In this document: in pieces, positions 38,819 through 46,959 of the stretch
Numbering within the stretch: the first letter of the stretch is position 1
Layout of the letters: the number at the start of each line of letters is the position of its first letter
Source of the DNA: Vibrio parahaemolyticus
Lineage (GTDB): Bacteria; Pseudomonadota; Gammaproteobacteria; Enterobacterales; Vibrionaceae
NCBI RefSeq assembly: GCF_900460535.1
Contig: NZ_UHIL01000002.1
Span: forward strand, 62,001-126,000
DNA: 64,000 nt
Reading direction: 5' to 3'
Notes under the pieces: generated by a model
Database searches by the model: none
The model's input: the letters and a program-made list of their open reading frames with translations, nothing else
Told to the model about the DNA's origin: nothing
Program-made: the position numbers and the translations under genes

Positions 38819-39618
38819 TATGCACTCTCCTCTAATGTCGGTAGTTCTTCACCCAAATAAGCCTGTTTCACGTGTGGGTTCGCCATCACTTCTTCCGGTT
38901 CGCCCATGGCAATGTGTTTACCAAAATCCAAAACCAACACGCGATTGGAGATATCCATCACCACGCCCATGTCGTGTTCGATCATGATGATGGTGATGTC
39001 GAGTTCTTCGTTCAGATCCATGATGTAACGTGCCATGTCTTCCTTTTCTTCAAGGTTCATACCGGCCATCGGCTCATCGAGTAAAAGAAGTTTTGGTCTT
39101 AACGCTATTGCGCGCGCAAGCTCGACACGTTTACGTAAACCGTAAGAAAGCGTGCCAGCGGTGGCTTTGCGGATGTGTTGGATTTCAAGAAAATCGATGA
39201 CATCTTCCACGTATTTGCGGTGTGCCATCTCTTCTTTTTGCGCGTTAGAGAACCAGTAAAGCGGGCCTGTCACGAAGTTATTTTTCAACAGGTGGTGTCG
39301 GCCAACCATGATGTTGTCGAGCACAGACATGTGTGAAAAGAGGGCTAAGTTTTGGAAGGTTCTGCCCAGACCTAACTCAGCGCGTTGGCTCGGGGTACGT
39401 TTGGTTACGTCGCTTCCAGCAAAGATGACCGAACCTTTGTTCGGAGTGTATCGGCCAGAGATGCAGTTGAGCATCGAGGTTTTACCAGCACCATTGGGAC
39501 CGATGATTGAGAAAATTTCCTTCTCGTTCACATGGAAGCTCACGTCGGTTAACGCTTTCACCCCACCAAAGGCCAATGAAATATCGTTTACCTGCAAAAG
39601 AGGTGTTTCCGATACCAT
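38818..39618 (-). CDS. LivG-type ABC transporter ATP-binding protein
   Basis: ATG 39618 follows AAAGGGAGATCAACT and gives 266 residues; an in-frame start at 39636 is less well placed. Walker A is GPNGAGKTS, the signature is LSYGLRKR (as in LivG), Walker B is LLLLDEPMAG, and the LivG-type C terminus is MANPHVKQAYLGEE. It is the first gene of the seven-gene operon LivG-ligase-LivH-LivM-binding protein-LivF-PaaK-like. LiuR-like boxes lie upstream. Confidence 0.9.
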   Translation of the reverse strand: MVSETPLLQVNDISLAFGGVKALTDVSFHVNEKEIFSIIGPNGAGKTSMLNCISGRYTPNKGSVIFAGSDVTKRTPSQRAELGLGRTFQNLALFSHMSVLDNIMVGRHHLLKNNFVTGPLYWFSNAQKEEMAHRKYVEDVIDFLEIQHIRKATAGTLSYGLRKRVELARAIALRPKLLLLDEPMAGMNLEEKEDMARYIMDLNEELDITIIMIEHDMGVVMDISNRVLVLDFGKHIAMGEPEEVMANPHVKQAYLGEELPTLEESA

Positions 39619-39729
39619 AGTTGATCTCCCTTTCATTTTGAGTGCGTTTCCTTGAGCACTATTTCGATATCAAACTTCACTTTGATACTGGTAACCGCTT
39701 CTACACCTATGCATCAACTTTTAATTCAG

Positions 39730-39745
39730 TTTACGTAAACGTCAA
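39730..39745 (-). promoter_or_regulatory. LiuR-like operator upstream of the transporter operon
   Basis: The palindrome reads TTGACGTTTACGTAAA on the minus strand, nearly identical to the boxes at the liu promoters. Its TTGACG can serve as a -35, with a possible -10 TAAAAG about 16 bp downstream. This links the transporter to the branched-chain catabolic operons. Confidence 0.65.
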
Positions 39746-39808
39746 TTTAAAATCAGAATAGTGCCTTGAAGATTAAGTTGCAATCGAGTTCACCGATAAA
39801 GATTTGAA

Positions 39809-39824
39809 CTGACGCAAACTTTAA
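39809..39824. promoter_or_regulatory. Weaker LiuR-like box upstream of the transporter operon
   Basis: CTGACGCAAACTTTAA matches the box at 41559 (TTGACGCAAACGTAAA) in 13 of 16 positions. It lies 64 bp further from the LivG gene than the better box and could be an auxiliary site. Confidence 0.4.
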
Positions 39825-39860
39825 GTAAATAAGTTGTTAATAAAAATTATTCTCAGACCA

Positions 39861-41498
39861 CTACATATTTGGGTAGTTGGGACCACCACCACCTTCAGGA
39901 GGCATCCAGGTGATGTTTTGACTTGGGTCTTTGATATCGCAGGTTTTACAGTGAATACAGTTCGCCGCATTAATCTGTAATTCGGCTTGCTCTGCACCTT
40001 CTACAATTTCATACACCCCAGCAGGACAATAGCGTTGAGCGGGCTCGGCATAGAGCGCCAAGTTCTGTTCGATAGGAATGCGCTGGCTGGCAAGCTGCAA
40101 ATGACACGGTTGGTCTTCTTCATGGAAAATATTGGATAAATAGACGGAAGAAAGACGGTCGAAACTCAACACGCCATCAGGCTTCGGATAGAGGATCTCA
40201 TTGCTGTTTTCCGCCAGAATCAAAGACTGATGATCGGGATGTTCACAACGTACATTCCACTTTGCTTTGCCTTTTAACACGTTGTGTTCCAACATCGCTA
40301 AACCACCACCTAACCAAGAGCCAAAACGGTGTATTCCGCTAGAGAAATTGCGTGCTTGATAAAGCTCTTCATATAGCCATGACTGTTTGAAATGGCTTTG
40401 GTAGTCGGCAATAACCGATTGATTTGAAACCGCTTCAAAAACGGCTTCAGCGGCGAGTATCCCCGACTTCATCGCGGTATGCGTGCCTTTGATTTTCGCG
40501 CTATTGAGCGTGCCAGCATCGCAGCCAATCAATAGTCCACCCGCAAATTGTTGGGTCGGAAGGGAATGAAAGCCGCCTTTGGCAATCGCCCTAGCCCCAT
40601 AGCTGATGCGCTTACCGTTTTTCAGGTACTGCTCAATCAACGGGTGATGTTTAAAACGCTGAAATTCGTCAAACGGACTCAGGTGGGGATTTTCGTAATT
40701 AAGGTCAACAATCAGGCCAACTGCGACTTGGTTGCCCTCAAGATGATAAAGATAACTGCCACCACTTGCTTCGTTTGCCAACGGCCAACCTAACCCATGA
40801 ACAACCAATCCTTGCTGATGTTGCTCTGCGGGTATTTCCCACAGCTCTTTAAAGCCAATCGCATAGTGCTGTGGCGTTTTATCTTCAGCGAGATTAAATT
40901 TGTTAATCAATTGCTTACCAATATGGCCACGAGCCCCTTCAGCAAACAGAGTAAACTTAGCGCGAAGTTCGATACCCGGCTCGAAATTGACTTTTTTCTC
41001 GCCGTTTTTATCTAACCCCATGTCGCCAGTAAGCACGCCACAAACACGGTTTTGTTCATCAATAATGGCTCGGTTAGCACTAAAGCCAGGGTAGATTTCT
41101 ACGCCTAGGTTTTCTGCTTGCGATGCCATCCAACGGCACAAATTACCTAAACTGATGATGTAATTACCATCGTTATGCAGCGTATTCGGCACTGCCCACA
41201 TTGGCAGTTCATGACCATTAAGTTCGTTACTGAAATAGTAGGTTTTATCTTGATTGACTTTGGTATTGAGCGGCGCGTCCTTTTCTTTCCAATCCGGAAA
41301 CAACTCATCCAAACTGCGCGTTTCAAACACCGCGCCAGAGAGAATGTGCGCCCCCACTTCCGAACCTTTCTCTACAACACAAACTGAGATTTCTTGGTCT
41401 TTTTCCATTGCCAACTGTTTGACGCGACAGGCAGCAGACAAGCCCGCCGGGCCCGCACCCACAATCAGAACATCAAACTCCATGCAGTCTCTTTCCAT
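39861..41498 (-). CDS. Electron transfer flavoprotein-ubiquinone oxidoreductase
   Basis: A 545-residue membrane-associated flavoprotein that takes electrons from ETF and reduces ubiquinone. The N-terminal FAD motif VLIVGAGPAGLSAAC is intact. The C-terminal 4Fe-4S cysteines are in RYCPAGVYE and NCIHCKTCDI, ending with the family tail WMPPEGGGGPNY. The start ATG 41498 follows AAGGGAATACAACC; ATG 41483 is an alternative. It is divergent from etfBA, with a LiuR-like palindrome between them. It connects the two acyl-CoA dehydrogenases of the window to the respiratory chain. Confidence 0.95.
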   Translation of the reverse strand: MERDCMEFDVLIVGAGPAGLSAACRVKQLAMEKDQEISVCVVEKGSEVGAHILSGAVFETRSLDELFPDWKEKDAPLNTKVNQDKTYYFSNELNGHELPMWAVPNTLHNDGNYIISLGNLCRWMASQAENLGVEIYPGFSANRAIIDEQNRVCGVLTGDMGLDKNGEKKVNFEPGIELRAKFTLFAEGARGHIGKQLINKFNLAEDKTPQHYAIGFKELWEIPAEQHQQGLVVHGLGWPLANEASGGSYLYHLEGNQVAVGLIVDLNYENPHLSPFDEFQRFKHHPLIEQYLKNGKRISYGARAIAKGGFHSLPTQQFAGGLLIGCDAGTLNSAKIKGTHTAMKSGILAAEAVFEAVSNQSVIADYQSHFKQSWLYEELYQARNFSSGIHRFGSWLGGGLAMLEHNVLKGKAKWNVRCEHPDHQSLILAENSNEILYPKPDGVLSFDRLSSVYLSNIFHEEDQPCHLQLASQRIPIEQNLALYAEPAQRYCPAGVYEIVEGAEQAELQINAANCIHCKTCDIKDPSQNITWMPPEGGGGPNYPNM

Positions 41499-41558
41499 GG
41501 TTGTATTCCCTTCTTCTTTTGCATGTTGCCAAATTGTTAATCAATAATATATTTAAAG

Positions 41559-41587
41559 TTGACGCAAACGTAAAGGTAAATTAACAT
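41559..41587 (+). promoter_or_regulatory. etfBA promoter with LiuR-like operator
   Basis: TTGACG (41559-41564) and TAACAT (41582-41587) are separated by 17 bp. The box TTGACGCAAACGTAAA (41559-41574) overlaps the -35 and spacer. On the minus strand the same box sits upstream of TATTAT, which could serve the divergent ETF-quinone oxidoreductase gene, so one site may control both. Confidence 0.65.
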
Positions 41588-41636
41588 CATTTTAAAGACG
41601 TCAACACATAGTCTTCACTGTAAAAAGGAATCTAAC

Positions 41637-42389
41637 GTGAAAATACTAGTGCCAATTAAAAGGGTCATTGATCCCTACATTAAGGTCCGTGTTAAACCGG
41701 ACAACAGCGATGTTGAAACCAATAACGTCAAGATGACTATCAACCCGTTTTGCGAAATCGCCGTTGAAGAAGCGGTTCGACTAAAAGAGCAAGGGATTGC
41801 AGAAGAAGTCATCGTTGTGAGTGCTGGCGGCACACAATGTCAGGAACAATTGCGCACGGCCCTAGCACTAGGAGCAGATCGCGCGATTCATATCGACACG
41901 GCGGACAAGATTGAACCGCTCGTGGTGTCCAAGTTGCTCAAAGCGATTGTTGAACAAGAGCACGCTCAGTTGGTGATCACCGGCAAACAATCGATCGATA
42001 CGGACAACAACCAAGTCGCGCAGATGCTGGCCGCTTTGCTTGACTGGCCTCAGGCTACTTTTGCATCGGATGTAAAAATTGAAGACCAAAAAGTGCAGGT
42101 GGTGCGAGAAGTCGATGGTGGATTGATGACGGTAGCAATGAACTTGCCAGCGGTGATCAGCACTGATTTGCGTTTAAACGAGCCTCGCTTCGCTTCCCTA
42201 CCTAATATCATGAAGGCCAAACGTAAGCCCCTCGACACGATCACACCAGAGAGCTTGGGCGTTGAAGTTGTGTTCAGCCAAACCATCACGGAAGTTACCC
42301 CACCAGCGCAAAGAAAAGCCGGTATCAAAGTGGAGTCTGTTTCAGAACTTCTCGATAAGCTACGTAACGAAGCGAAGGTGATTTCATGA
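41637..42389 (+). CDS. etfB: Electron transfer flavoprotein beta subunit
   Basis: GTG start with AAGGAATC upstream; 250 residues. It begins [18 protein letters not shown] and contains the family signature in [30 protein letters not shown] (read in pieces: [24 protein letters not shown]). The C terminus extends as the arm that clasps the alpha subunit. It overlaps etfA by 4 bp (ATGA). ETF accepts electrons from the acyl-CoA dehydrogenases. Confidence 0.95.
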   Translation: MKILVPIKRVIDPYIKVRVKPDNSDVETNNVKMTINPFCEIAVEEAVRLKEQGIAEEVIVVSAGGTQCQEQLRTALALGADRAIHIDTADKIEPLVVSKLLKAIVEQEHAQLVITGKQSIDTDNNQVAQMLAALLDWPQATFASDVKIEDQKVQVVREVDGGLMTVAMNLPAVISTDLRLNEPRFASLPNIMKAKRKPLDTITPESLGVEVVFSQTITEVTPPAQRKAGIKVESVSELLDKLRNEAKVIS

Positions 42390-43312
42390 AGAATCTAATT
42401 ATTGCAGAACATGACAACAACCAACTGCACGCCGATACGTTGAGAGTCGTGAATGCCGCAAGTCAAGCGGGCCAAGATAACACATTGCTCGTGATTGGTT
42501 ATCAATGTGAAGAAGTCGCTCAGCAAGCGAGCCGTGTCGATGGTATTGCAAAAGTAATTTGCATTGACGACGAATCGCTGGTGCACCAATTCGCGGAAAA
42601 TATCGCGCCAGTTGTTGTAGGACTTGCAGACAGCTTTGACGGCATCTGGGCCAATTCATCATCCAAAGGCAAAGATCTTGCGCCACGTATCGCCGCTAAA
42701 TGTGGTGTTGGGCAAATCTCTGACATCGTTCAAGTGGTGGATGACAAAACGTTTATACGCCCAATTTATGCGGGCAACGCTTTCGCTAAAGTGACTTCAA
42801 ATGACAGTTTACGTGTGGTCACCGTGCGCGCATCTGCTTTTGATCCTGTTGCTTGCAACAGCCAAGTCGATATTGAACATCAGCAAACCTCGGCTCAATC
42901 TCTCGTTGTAGAGTTAGTTGCTATCGACAAGACCGTTTCTGAGCGCCCTGAACTCACCGCTGCGGAAATCGTGATTTCTGGTGGTCGTGGCGTGGGTAGC
43001 AAAGAGAACTTCGAGCTTATCGAAAAAGTCGCCGACAAACTCGGCGCGGCGATTGGCGCGTCTCGCGCTGCTGTCGATGCAGGTTTTGTCGCTAACGACT
43101 TACAAGTCGGTCAAACAGGCAAAATCGTCGCGCCTAAGCTTTACATTGCCGTCGGGATCTCTGGTGCAATCCAACACCTTGCCGGCATGAAAGAGTCGAA
43201 AGTGATTGTCGCTATCAACAAAGATCCGGACTCCCCTATCTTCGAAGTGGCGGATTATGGGTTAGTCGGCGATCTGTTCGAGATATTGCCTCAGCTCGCT
43301 GAGCAACTATAA
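42386..43312 (+). CDS. etfA: Electron transfer flavoprotein alpha subunit
   Basis: A 308-residue subunit with the C-terminal FAD domain: [52 protein letters not shown] (in pieces: [23 protein letters not shown]) and [16 protein letters not shown]. It overlaps etfB by 4 bp. A terminator follows within 15 bp of the stop. Confidence 0.95.
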   Translation: MKNLIIAEHDNNQLHADTLRVVNAASQAGQDNTLLVIGYQCEEVAQQASRVDGIAKVICIDDESLVHQFAENIAPVVVGLADSFDGIWANSSSKGKDLAPRIAAKCGVGQISDIVQVVDDKTFIRPIYAGNAFAKVTSNDSLRVVTVRASAFDPVACNSQVDIEHQQTSAQSLVVELVAIDKTVSERPELTAAEIVISGGRGVGSKENFELIEKVADKLGAAIGASRAAVDAGFVANDLQVGQTGKIVAPKLYIAVGISGAIQHLAGMKESKVIVAINKDPDSPIFEVADYGLVGDLFEILPQLAEQL

Positions 43313-43323
43313 ATAAACCGACC

Positions 43324-43353
43324 AAGGGCGAGCAGATGATGCTCGCCCTTTTT
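43324..43353 (+). terminator. Terminator of etfBA
   Basis: AAGGGCGAGCA and TGCTCGCCCTT form a perfect 11-bp stem (43324-43350) around GATGA, followed by TTTTT. It lies only about 40 bp before the acetoacetyl-CoA synthetase start. Confidence 0.92.
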
Positions 43354-43394
43354 GATCAATGTAAGTTAACAATGGATTGAATATAGAGGGAACT

Positions 43395-45428
43395 ATGCCA
43401 AGCCAAACTCCTATTTGGTCGCCATCTGCTGAGCGAGTCAGAGACAGTAACCTGCTTCGATTTATCGAGAGCACTAATGCACGAAACAGCGCAAGTAATG
43501 AGATTAGCGATTATGCGTCATTACACCGCTGGTCTATTGAACACAATGACGCATTTTGGCAGCACACTTGGCAATTTTGTAAAGTCGTTGGCAAGTTAGG
43601 TTCACAAGTCAAAAGTTTAGGCGAGCCAAAATGGAGCGATTCAAACTCACCAAATATCAACAGAGATACGGTTTGGTTCTGCGATACAACCCTTAACTAC
43701 GCTCAGAATTTACTTGTACACGCAGAGCAATCACCAGAGCGACAATTGATTGTTTTCAGCAATGAAAGTGGCGAGCAAAAACAGCTCTCTGGTCAACAGT
43801 TGATTGAGCAAGTGTCCATCATCCAACAATGGTTGATTGCAAATGGTGTCGGCAAAGGAGATGTCGTGGCGGCCTACTTGCCCTACCTTCCTGAGACCGT
43901 AATCGCGATGCTCGCGACCACCAGCCTCGGTGCTATTTGGACATCGACCTCTCCAGACTTTGGCGTCGACAGCGTGTTGGAGCGGTTCGGCCAAGTGACA
44001 CCCAAAGTATTGTTTTGTTGTAATGGCTACCAATTTGGCGGCAAGATCTTCGATATGACGCAAAAAAACCGAGCGATTAGCAGCAAGCTCGGAAACACCA
44101 TCAGCGTTTGCCAAATTGACTATTTAACGCCAAGCAGCGAATTAAAACCAAGAGACGAACGATCCGACTCCGACTTCATTACATGGAGCGAGTTGTCTGA
44201 ACACATTGCTCCACAAGCTATTCACTACCAACCAGCGCTGTTTAATGACCCGTTATTCATTTTATATTCGTCAGGAACCACTGGACAGCCTAAGTGCATT
44301 GTCCATTCCGTAGGTGGAACCTTACTCAATCATTTGAAAGAACATCAGCTGCACTGCGATGTTAAACCTCTCGACAAGGTTTTCTACTACACCACTTGTG
44401 GTTGGATGATGTGGAACTGGCATGTTTCCGCACTCGCGAGCGGTGCCACGTTGGTGATTTACGACGGTAGCCCCGTGTACCCCGACCATTCTGTGCTTTG
44501 GCGCTTGGCGGAAGAACAGTCGGTGTCACTGTTTGGTACCTCTGCAAAGTATCTCGAAGCGCTTGAGCAAGCCAATTATTCGCCTCGGTCAGAGCATAAT
44601 TTGGATTCGCTGAAGACCTTATGCTCTACAGGTTCCGTGCTCTATCCTGAGCAGTTCAGTTACGTTTATCAACATATCAAACAGGATTTACACTTAGCTT
44701 CCATCGCAGGCGGAACCGACATTTGTGGCTGCTTTGTTCTTGGTAACCCAATCTCTCCCGTCTACAAAGGGGAATGCCAAGGTGCGGGGCTCGGCAACAA
44801 TGTAAAAGTGCTTGATGACGCAGGGAGCGAAGTAGTTTCACAACGCGGAGAACTGACATGTAACAACTCGCTGCCAAACTTTCCTATCGGCTTTTGGCAT
44901 GACAATGGCGAACGTTATCACGATGCTTACTGGAGCAAATTTGCGGATACTTGGCACCACGGTGATGACGTCATGCAAACCGCAAACGGCGGCTTTATCT
45001 TCTACGGCCGAAGTGACGCAACGCTCAATCCCGGCGGAGTACGTATTGGCACAGCAGAAATCTATCAACAAGTGAACGCGCTATCGGGTATCGAAGATTC
45101 GATTGCCGTCGGTAAGTTGAGCCAGCAATCTGAAGAGATCTGGTTATTCGTCAAATTAAGCCAAAGTGTTGAGTTAACGCCACAACTGACTGACTTGATC
45201 CGCCAAACGTTGAAAGCGAACTGCTCACCGCGACATGTCCCGCGCAAGATCTTCGCACTCAGTGATATTCCACGAACGCGTTCCGGTAAAACGGTTGAAC
45301 TGGCAGTAAAGCAGGTCGTGAATGGTCAGACAGTTAAAAATATCGGCGCAATTGCGAATCCAGAGGTTTTGGAAGAGATAGCGGCAATTGCCGTTGAAAC
45401 ACAGCCAGTACTGACCAATGCGCTATAA
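43395..45428 (+). CDS. Acetoacetyl-CoA synthetase
   Basis: ATG 43395 follows GAGGGAACT and gives 677 residues, typical for acetoacetyl-CoA synthetases. The N-terminal helix region (SLHRWSIEHNDAFWQHTWQF, in pieces SLHRWSIEH and FWQHTWQF), phosphate loop SSGTTGQPK, TTCGWMMWNW, and the C-terminal PRTRSGKTVE with the catalytic lysine are present. It activates acetoacetate with ATP and CoA. With liuE and the thiolase it completes leucine conversion to acetyl-CoA. A strong terminator precedes the gene by about 40 bp, so it depends on read-through or an unseen promoter. Confidence 0.93.
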   Translation: MPSQTPIWSPSAERVRDSNLLRFIESTNARNSASNEISDYASLHRWSIEHNDAFWQHTWQFCKVVGKLGSQVKSLGEPKWSDSNSPNINRDTVWFCDTTLNYAQNLLVHAEQSPERQLIVFSNESGEQKQLSGQQLIEQVSIIQQWLIANGVGKGDVVAAYLPYLPETVIAMLATTSLGAIWTSTSPDFGVDSVLERFGQVTPKVLFCCNGYQFGGKIFDMTQKNRAISSKLGNTISVCQIDYLTPSSELKPRDERSDSDFITWSELSEHIAPQAIHYQPALFNDPLFILYSSGTTGQPKCIVHSVGGTLLNHLKEHQLHCDVKPLDKVFYYTTCGWMMWNWHVSALASGATLVIYDGSPVYPDHSVLWRLAEEQSVSLFGTSAKYLEALEQANYSPRSEHNLDSLKTLCSTGSVLYPEQFSYVYQHIKQDLHLASIAGGTDICGCFVLGNPISPVYKGECQGAGLGNNVKVLDDAGSEVVSQRGELTCNNSLPNFPIGFWHDNGERYHDAYWSKFADTWHHGDDVMQTANGGFIFYGRSDATLNPGGVRIGTAEIYQQVNALSGIEDSIAVGKLSQQSEEIWLFVKLSQSVELTPQLTDLIRQTLKANCSPRHVPRKIFALSDIPRTRSGKTVELAVKQVVNGQTVKNIGAIANPEVLEEIAAIAVETQPVLTNAL

Positions 45429-45452
45429 AAAAGAGCCGCTATTGCGGCTCTT
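45427..45452 (-). terminator. Terminator of guaC
   Basis: AAGAGCCGC and GCGGCTCTT (45431-45452) form a 9-bp stem with loop TATT. On the minus strand it is followed by TTTTTT (45432-45427), which ends guaC. The T run overlaps the stop codon of the convergent acetoacetyl-CoA synthetase gene. Confidence 0.88.
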
Positions 45453-45479
45453 ACGATTTCAATTTATTCGAAGTTTAAA

Positions 45480-46526
45480 TTACTTCTCTTTACCGAATAC
45501 GTTGTTCTCTTGCTCTTGTACGCGGATGAAAGTCGTACGCTTCGTTAGTTCTTTAAGCTTCGCTGCGCCTACGTAGGTACAGGTTGAACGCACACCACCA
45601 AGGATATCTGAGATCGTACCGTGAACACTGCCACGGAATGGCAATAGTACGGTTTTACCTTCAGCGGCACGGTACTTAGCCACACCACCAGAGTGCTTGT
45701 CCATTGCCGACTGAGAAGACATGCCGTAGAACTTCATGAAAGTCTCACCATCTTTCTCGATGATCTCGCCGCCTGACTCTTCGTGACCCGCTAACATACC
45801 GCCAAGCATCACGAAGTCTGCACCGCCGCCAAACGCTTTTGATACGTCACCCGCGCATGAACAACCACCGTCACCGATGATCATACCACCCAGGCCGTGC
45901 GCCGCATCACCACACTCAATGATTGCAGAAAGCTGAGGATAACCCACACCCGTTTTGACACGAGTAGTACATACTGAACCTGGGCCAATGCCCACTTTTA
46001 CGATGTCTGCGCCAGCAAGAATAAGCTCTTCACACATATCACCAGTAACCACGTTACCCGCAGAGATCACTTTGTCTGGAAACTCTGCACGTACACGCTC
46101 TACGTACTCAACTAAATGCTCTGAGTAGCCGTTCGCGATATCAACACAGATAAAGATGAGCTCGTCAGAAAGTGCCATGATGTCTTTTGTTTTTTGGAAA
46201 TCTGCGTCAGAAGTTCCCGTAGACACCATCACGTTTTTTAGCGTTGCGTTGTCAGCAGATTTTACGAAGTCTGCCCAGTCGTTCACTGTGTAGTGTTTGT
46301 GAACGGCTGTCATTACACCATGCTCAGCCAGTGCTTTAGCCATTTCAAAGCTACCAACTGAATCCATGTTCGCTGCGATTACAGGCACACCAGACCATTG
46401 ACGACCACTATGCTTGAATGTAAAATCGCGGGTTAAATTTACTTGAGAACGGCTTTTCAGGGTAGAACGTTTCGGGCGAAACAGTACATCTTTAAAACCT
46501 AACTTAAGTTCTTGTTCGATACGCAT
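45480..46526 (-). CDS. guaC: GMP reductase
   Basis: A 348-residue enzyme of the IMPDH/GMPR fold that reduces GMP to IMP with NADPH, releasing ammonia. The catalytic cysteine loop [17 protein letters not shown] lies near residue 180, and the substrate loop [17 protein letters not shown] follows. No CBS domain is present, as expected for GMP reductase rather than GuaB. AAGGAATTACACA precedes the ATG. The 5' leader holds two hairpins and a strong promoter, and a PurR-like box lies further upstream. Confidence 0.95.
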   Translation of the reverse strand: MRIEQELKLGFKDVLFRPKRSTLKSRSQVNLTRDFTFKHSGRQWSGVPVIAANMDSVGSFEMAKALAEHGVMTAVHKHYTVNDWADFVKSADNATLKNVMVSTGTSDADFQKTKDIMALSDELIFICVDIANGYSEHLVEYVERVRAEFPDKVISAGNVVTGDMCEELILAGADIVKVGIGPGSVCTTRVKTGVGYPQLSAIIECGDAAHGLGGMIIGDGGCSCAGDVSKAFGGGADFVMLGGMLAGHEESGGEIIEKDGETFMKFYGMSSQSAMDKHSGGVAKYRAAEGKTVLLPFRGSVHGTISDILGGVRSTCTYVGAAKLKELTKRTTFIRVQEQENNVFGKEK

Positions 46527-46573
46527 TGTGTAATTCCTTGATTCATATGTATATGTGTCATCTCAGAGTGCGT

Positions 46574-46601
46574 AGTGAAACCGTTGGCAGACGGGTTCAC
46601 T
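46574..46601 (-). other. guaC leader hairpin B
   Basis: AGTGAAACCGT (46574-46584) pairs with ACGGGTTCACT (46591-46601) with one mismatch around the loop TGGCAG. The loop and the three closing pairs (CGTTGGCAGACG, 46582-46593) are the same 12 bases as in hairpin A, while the outer stem differs. It lies about 50-75 bases upstream of the guaC start codon. Confidence 0.7.
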
Positions 46602-46613
46602 GTTCTTCGGACA

Positions 46614-46649
46614 CAAAAAAACCGGAGCGTTGGCAGACGCTCCGGTTTT
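46614..46649 (-). other. guaC leader hairpin A, terminator-like
   Basis: On the minus strand AAAACCGGAGCGT and ACGCTCCGGTTTT form a 13-bp stem (46649-46618) around CTGCCA, followed by a run of T down to 46615. The promoter just upstream places the transcript start at about 46648, so the hairpin would be the first thing transcribed. It could act as an attenuator or a 5' stability element. Confidence 0.75.
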
Positions 46650-46653
46650 CAGC

Positions 46654-46681
46654 ATTATAGGCTGTGATTTCTTTCCTACAA
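46654..46681 (-). promoter_or_regulatory. guaC promoter
   Basis: On the minus strand TTGTAG (46681-46676) and a consensus TATAAT (46659-46654) are 16 bp apart. The predicted start is near 46648, inside the 5' arm of hairpin A. Confidence 0.75.
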
Positions 46682-46810
46682 GTCTGATATTTGCATTTTT
46701 TTTGTGTTACCATCTTGAAAATCGCATATCAAAAATCCCTTTCAAGACACTCTTTTTTCTTCTTAATTAACAAATTCAACAACTTAAGAAAACCTAAAAG
46801 CTAATCCATT

Positions 46811-46826
46811 GCGCAAACCTTTGCGT
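46811..46826. promoter_or_regulatory. PurR-like operator upstream of guaC
   Basis: GCGCAAACCTTTGCGT matches the E. coli PurR consensus ACGCAAACGTTTGCGT in 14 of 16 positions. It lies about 160 bp upstream of the predicted guaC start site. A second, more distant promoter may exist. The rest of the 433-bp gap (46527-46959) is AT-rich and shows no small gene. Confidence 0.6.
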
Positions 46827-46959
46827 CATTCACTTTTATCTTGGCCGATATACCTCTCAAAGCTGATTAAAACTCAACCGTTTAATCTTCAATCTCGCGT
46901 ATACATATCAAAGATCATTAAAGAAATTTCACTTTTAAAGTCACATTTTCGCCCGAGAT

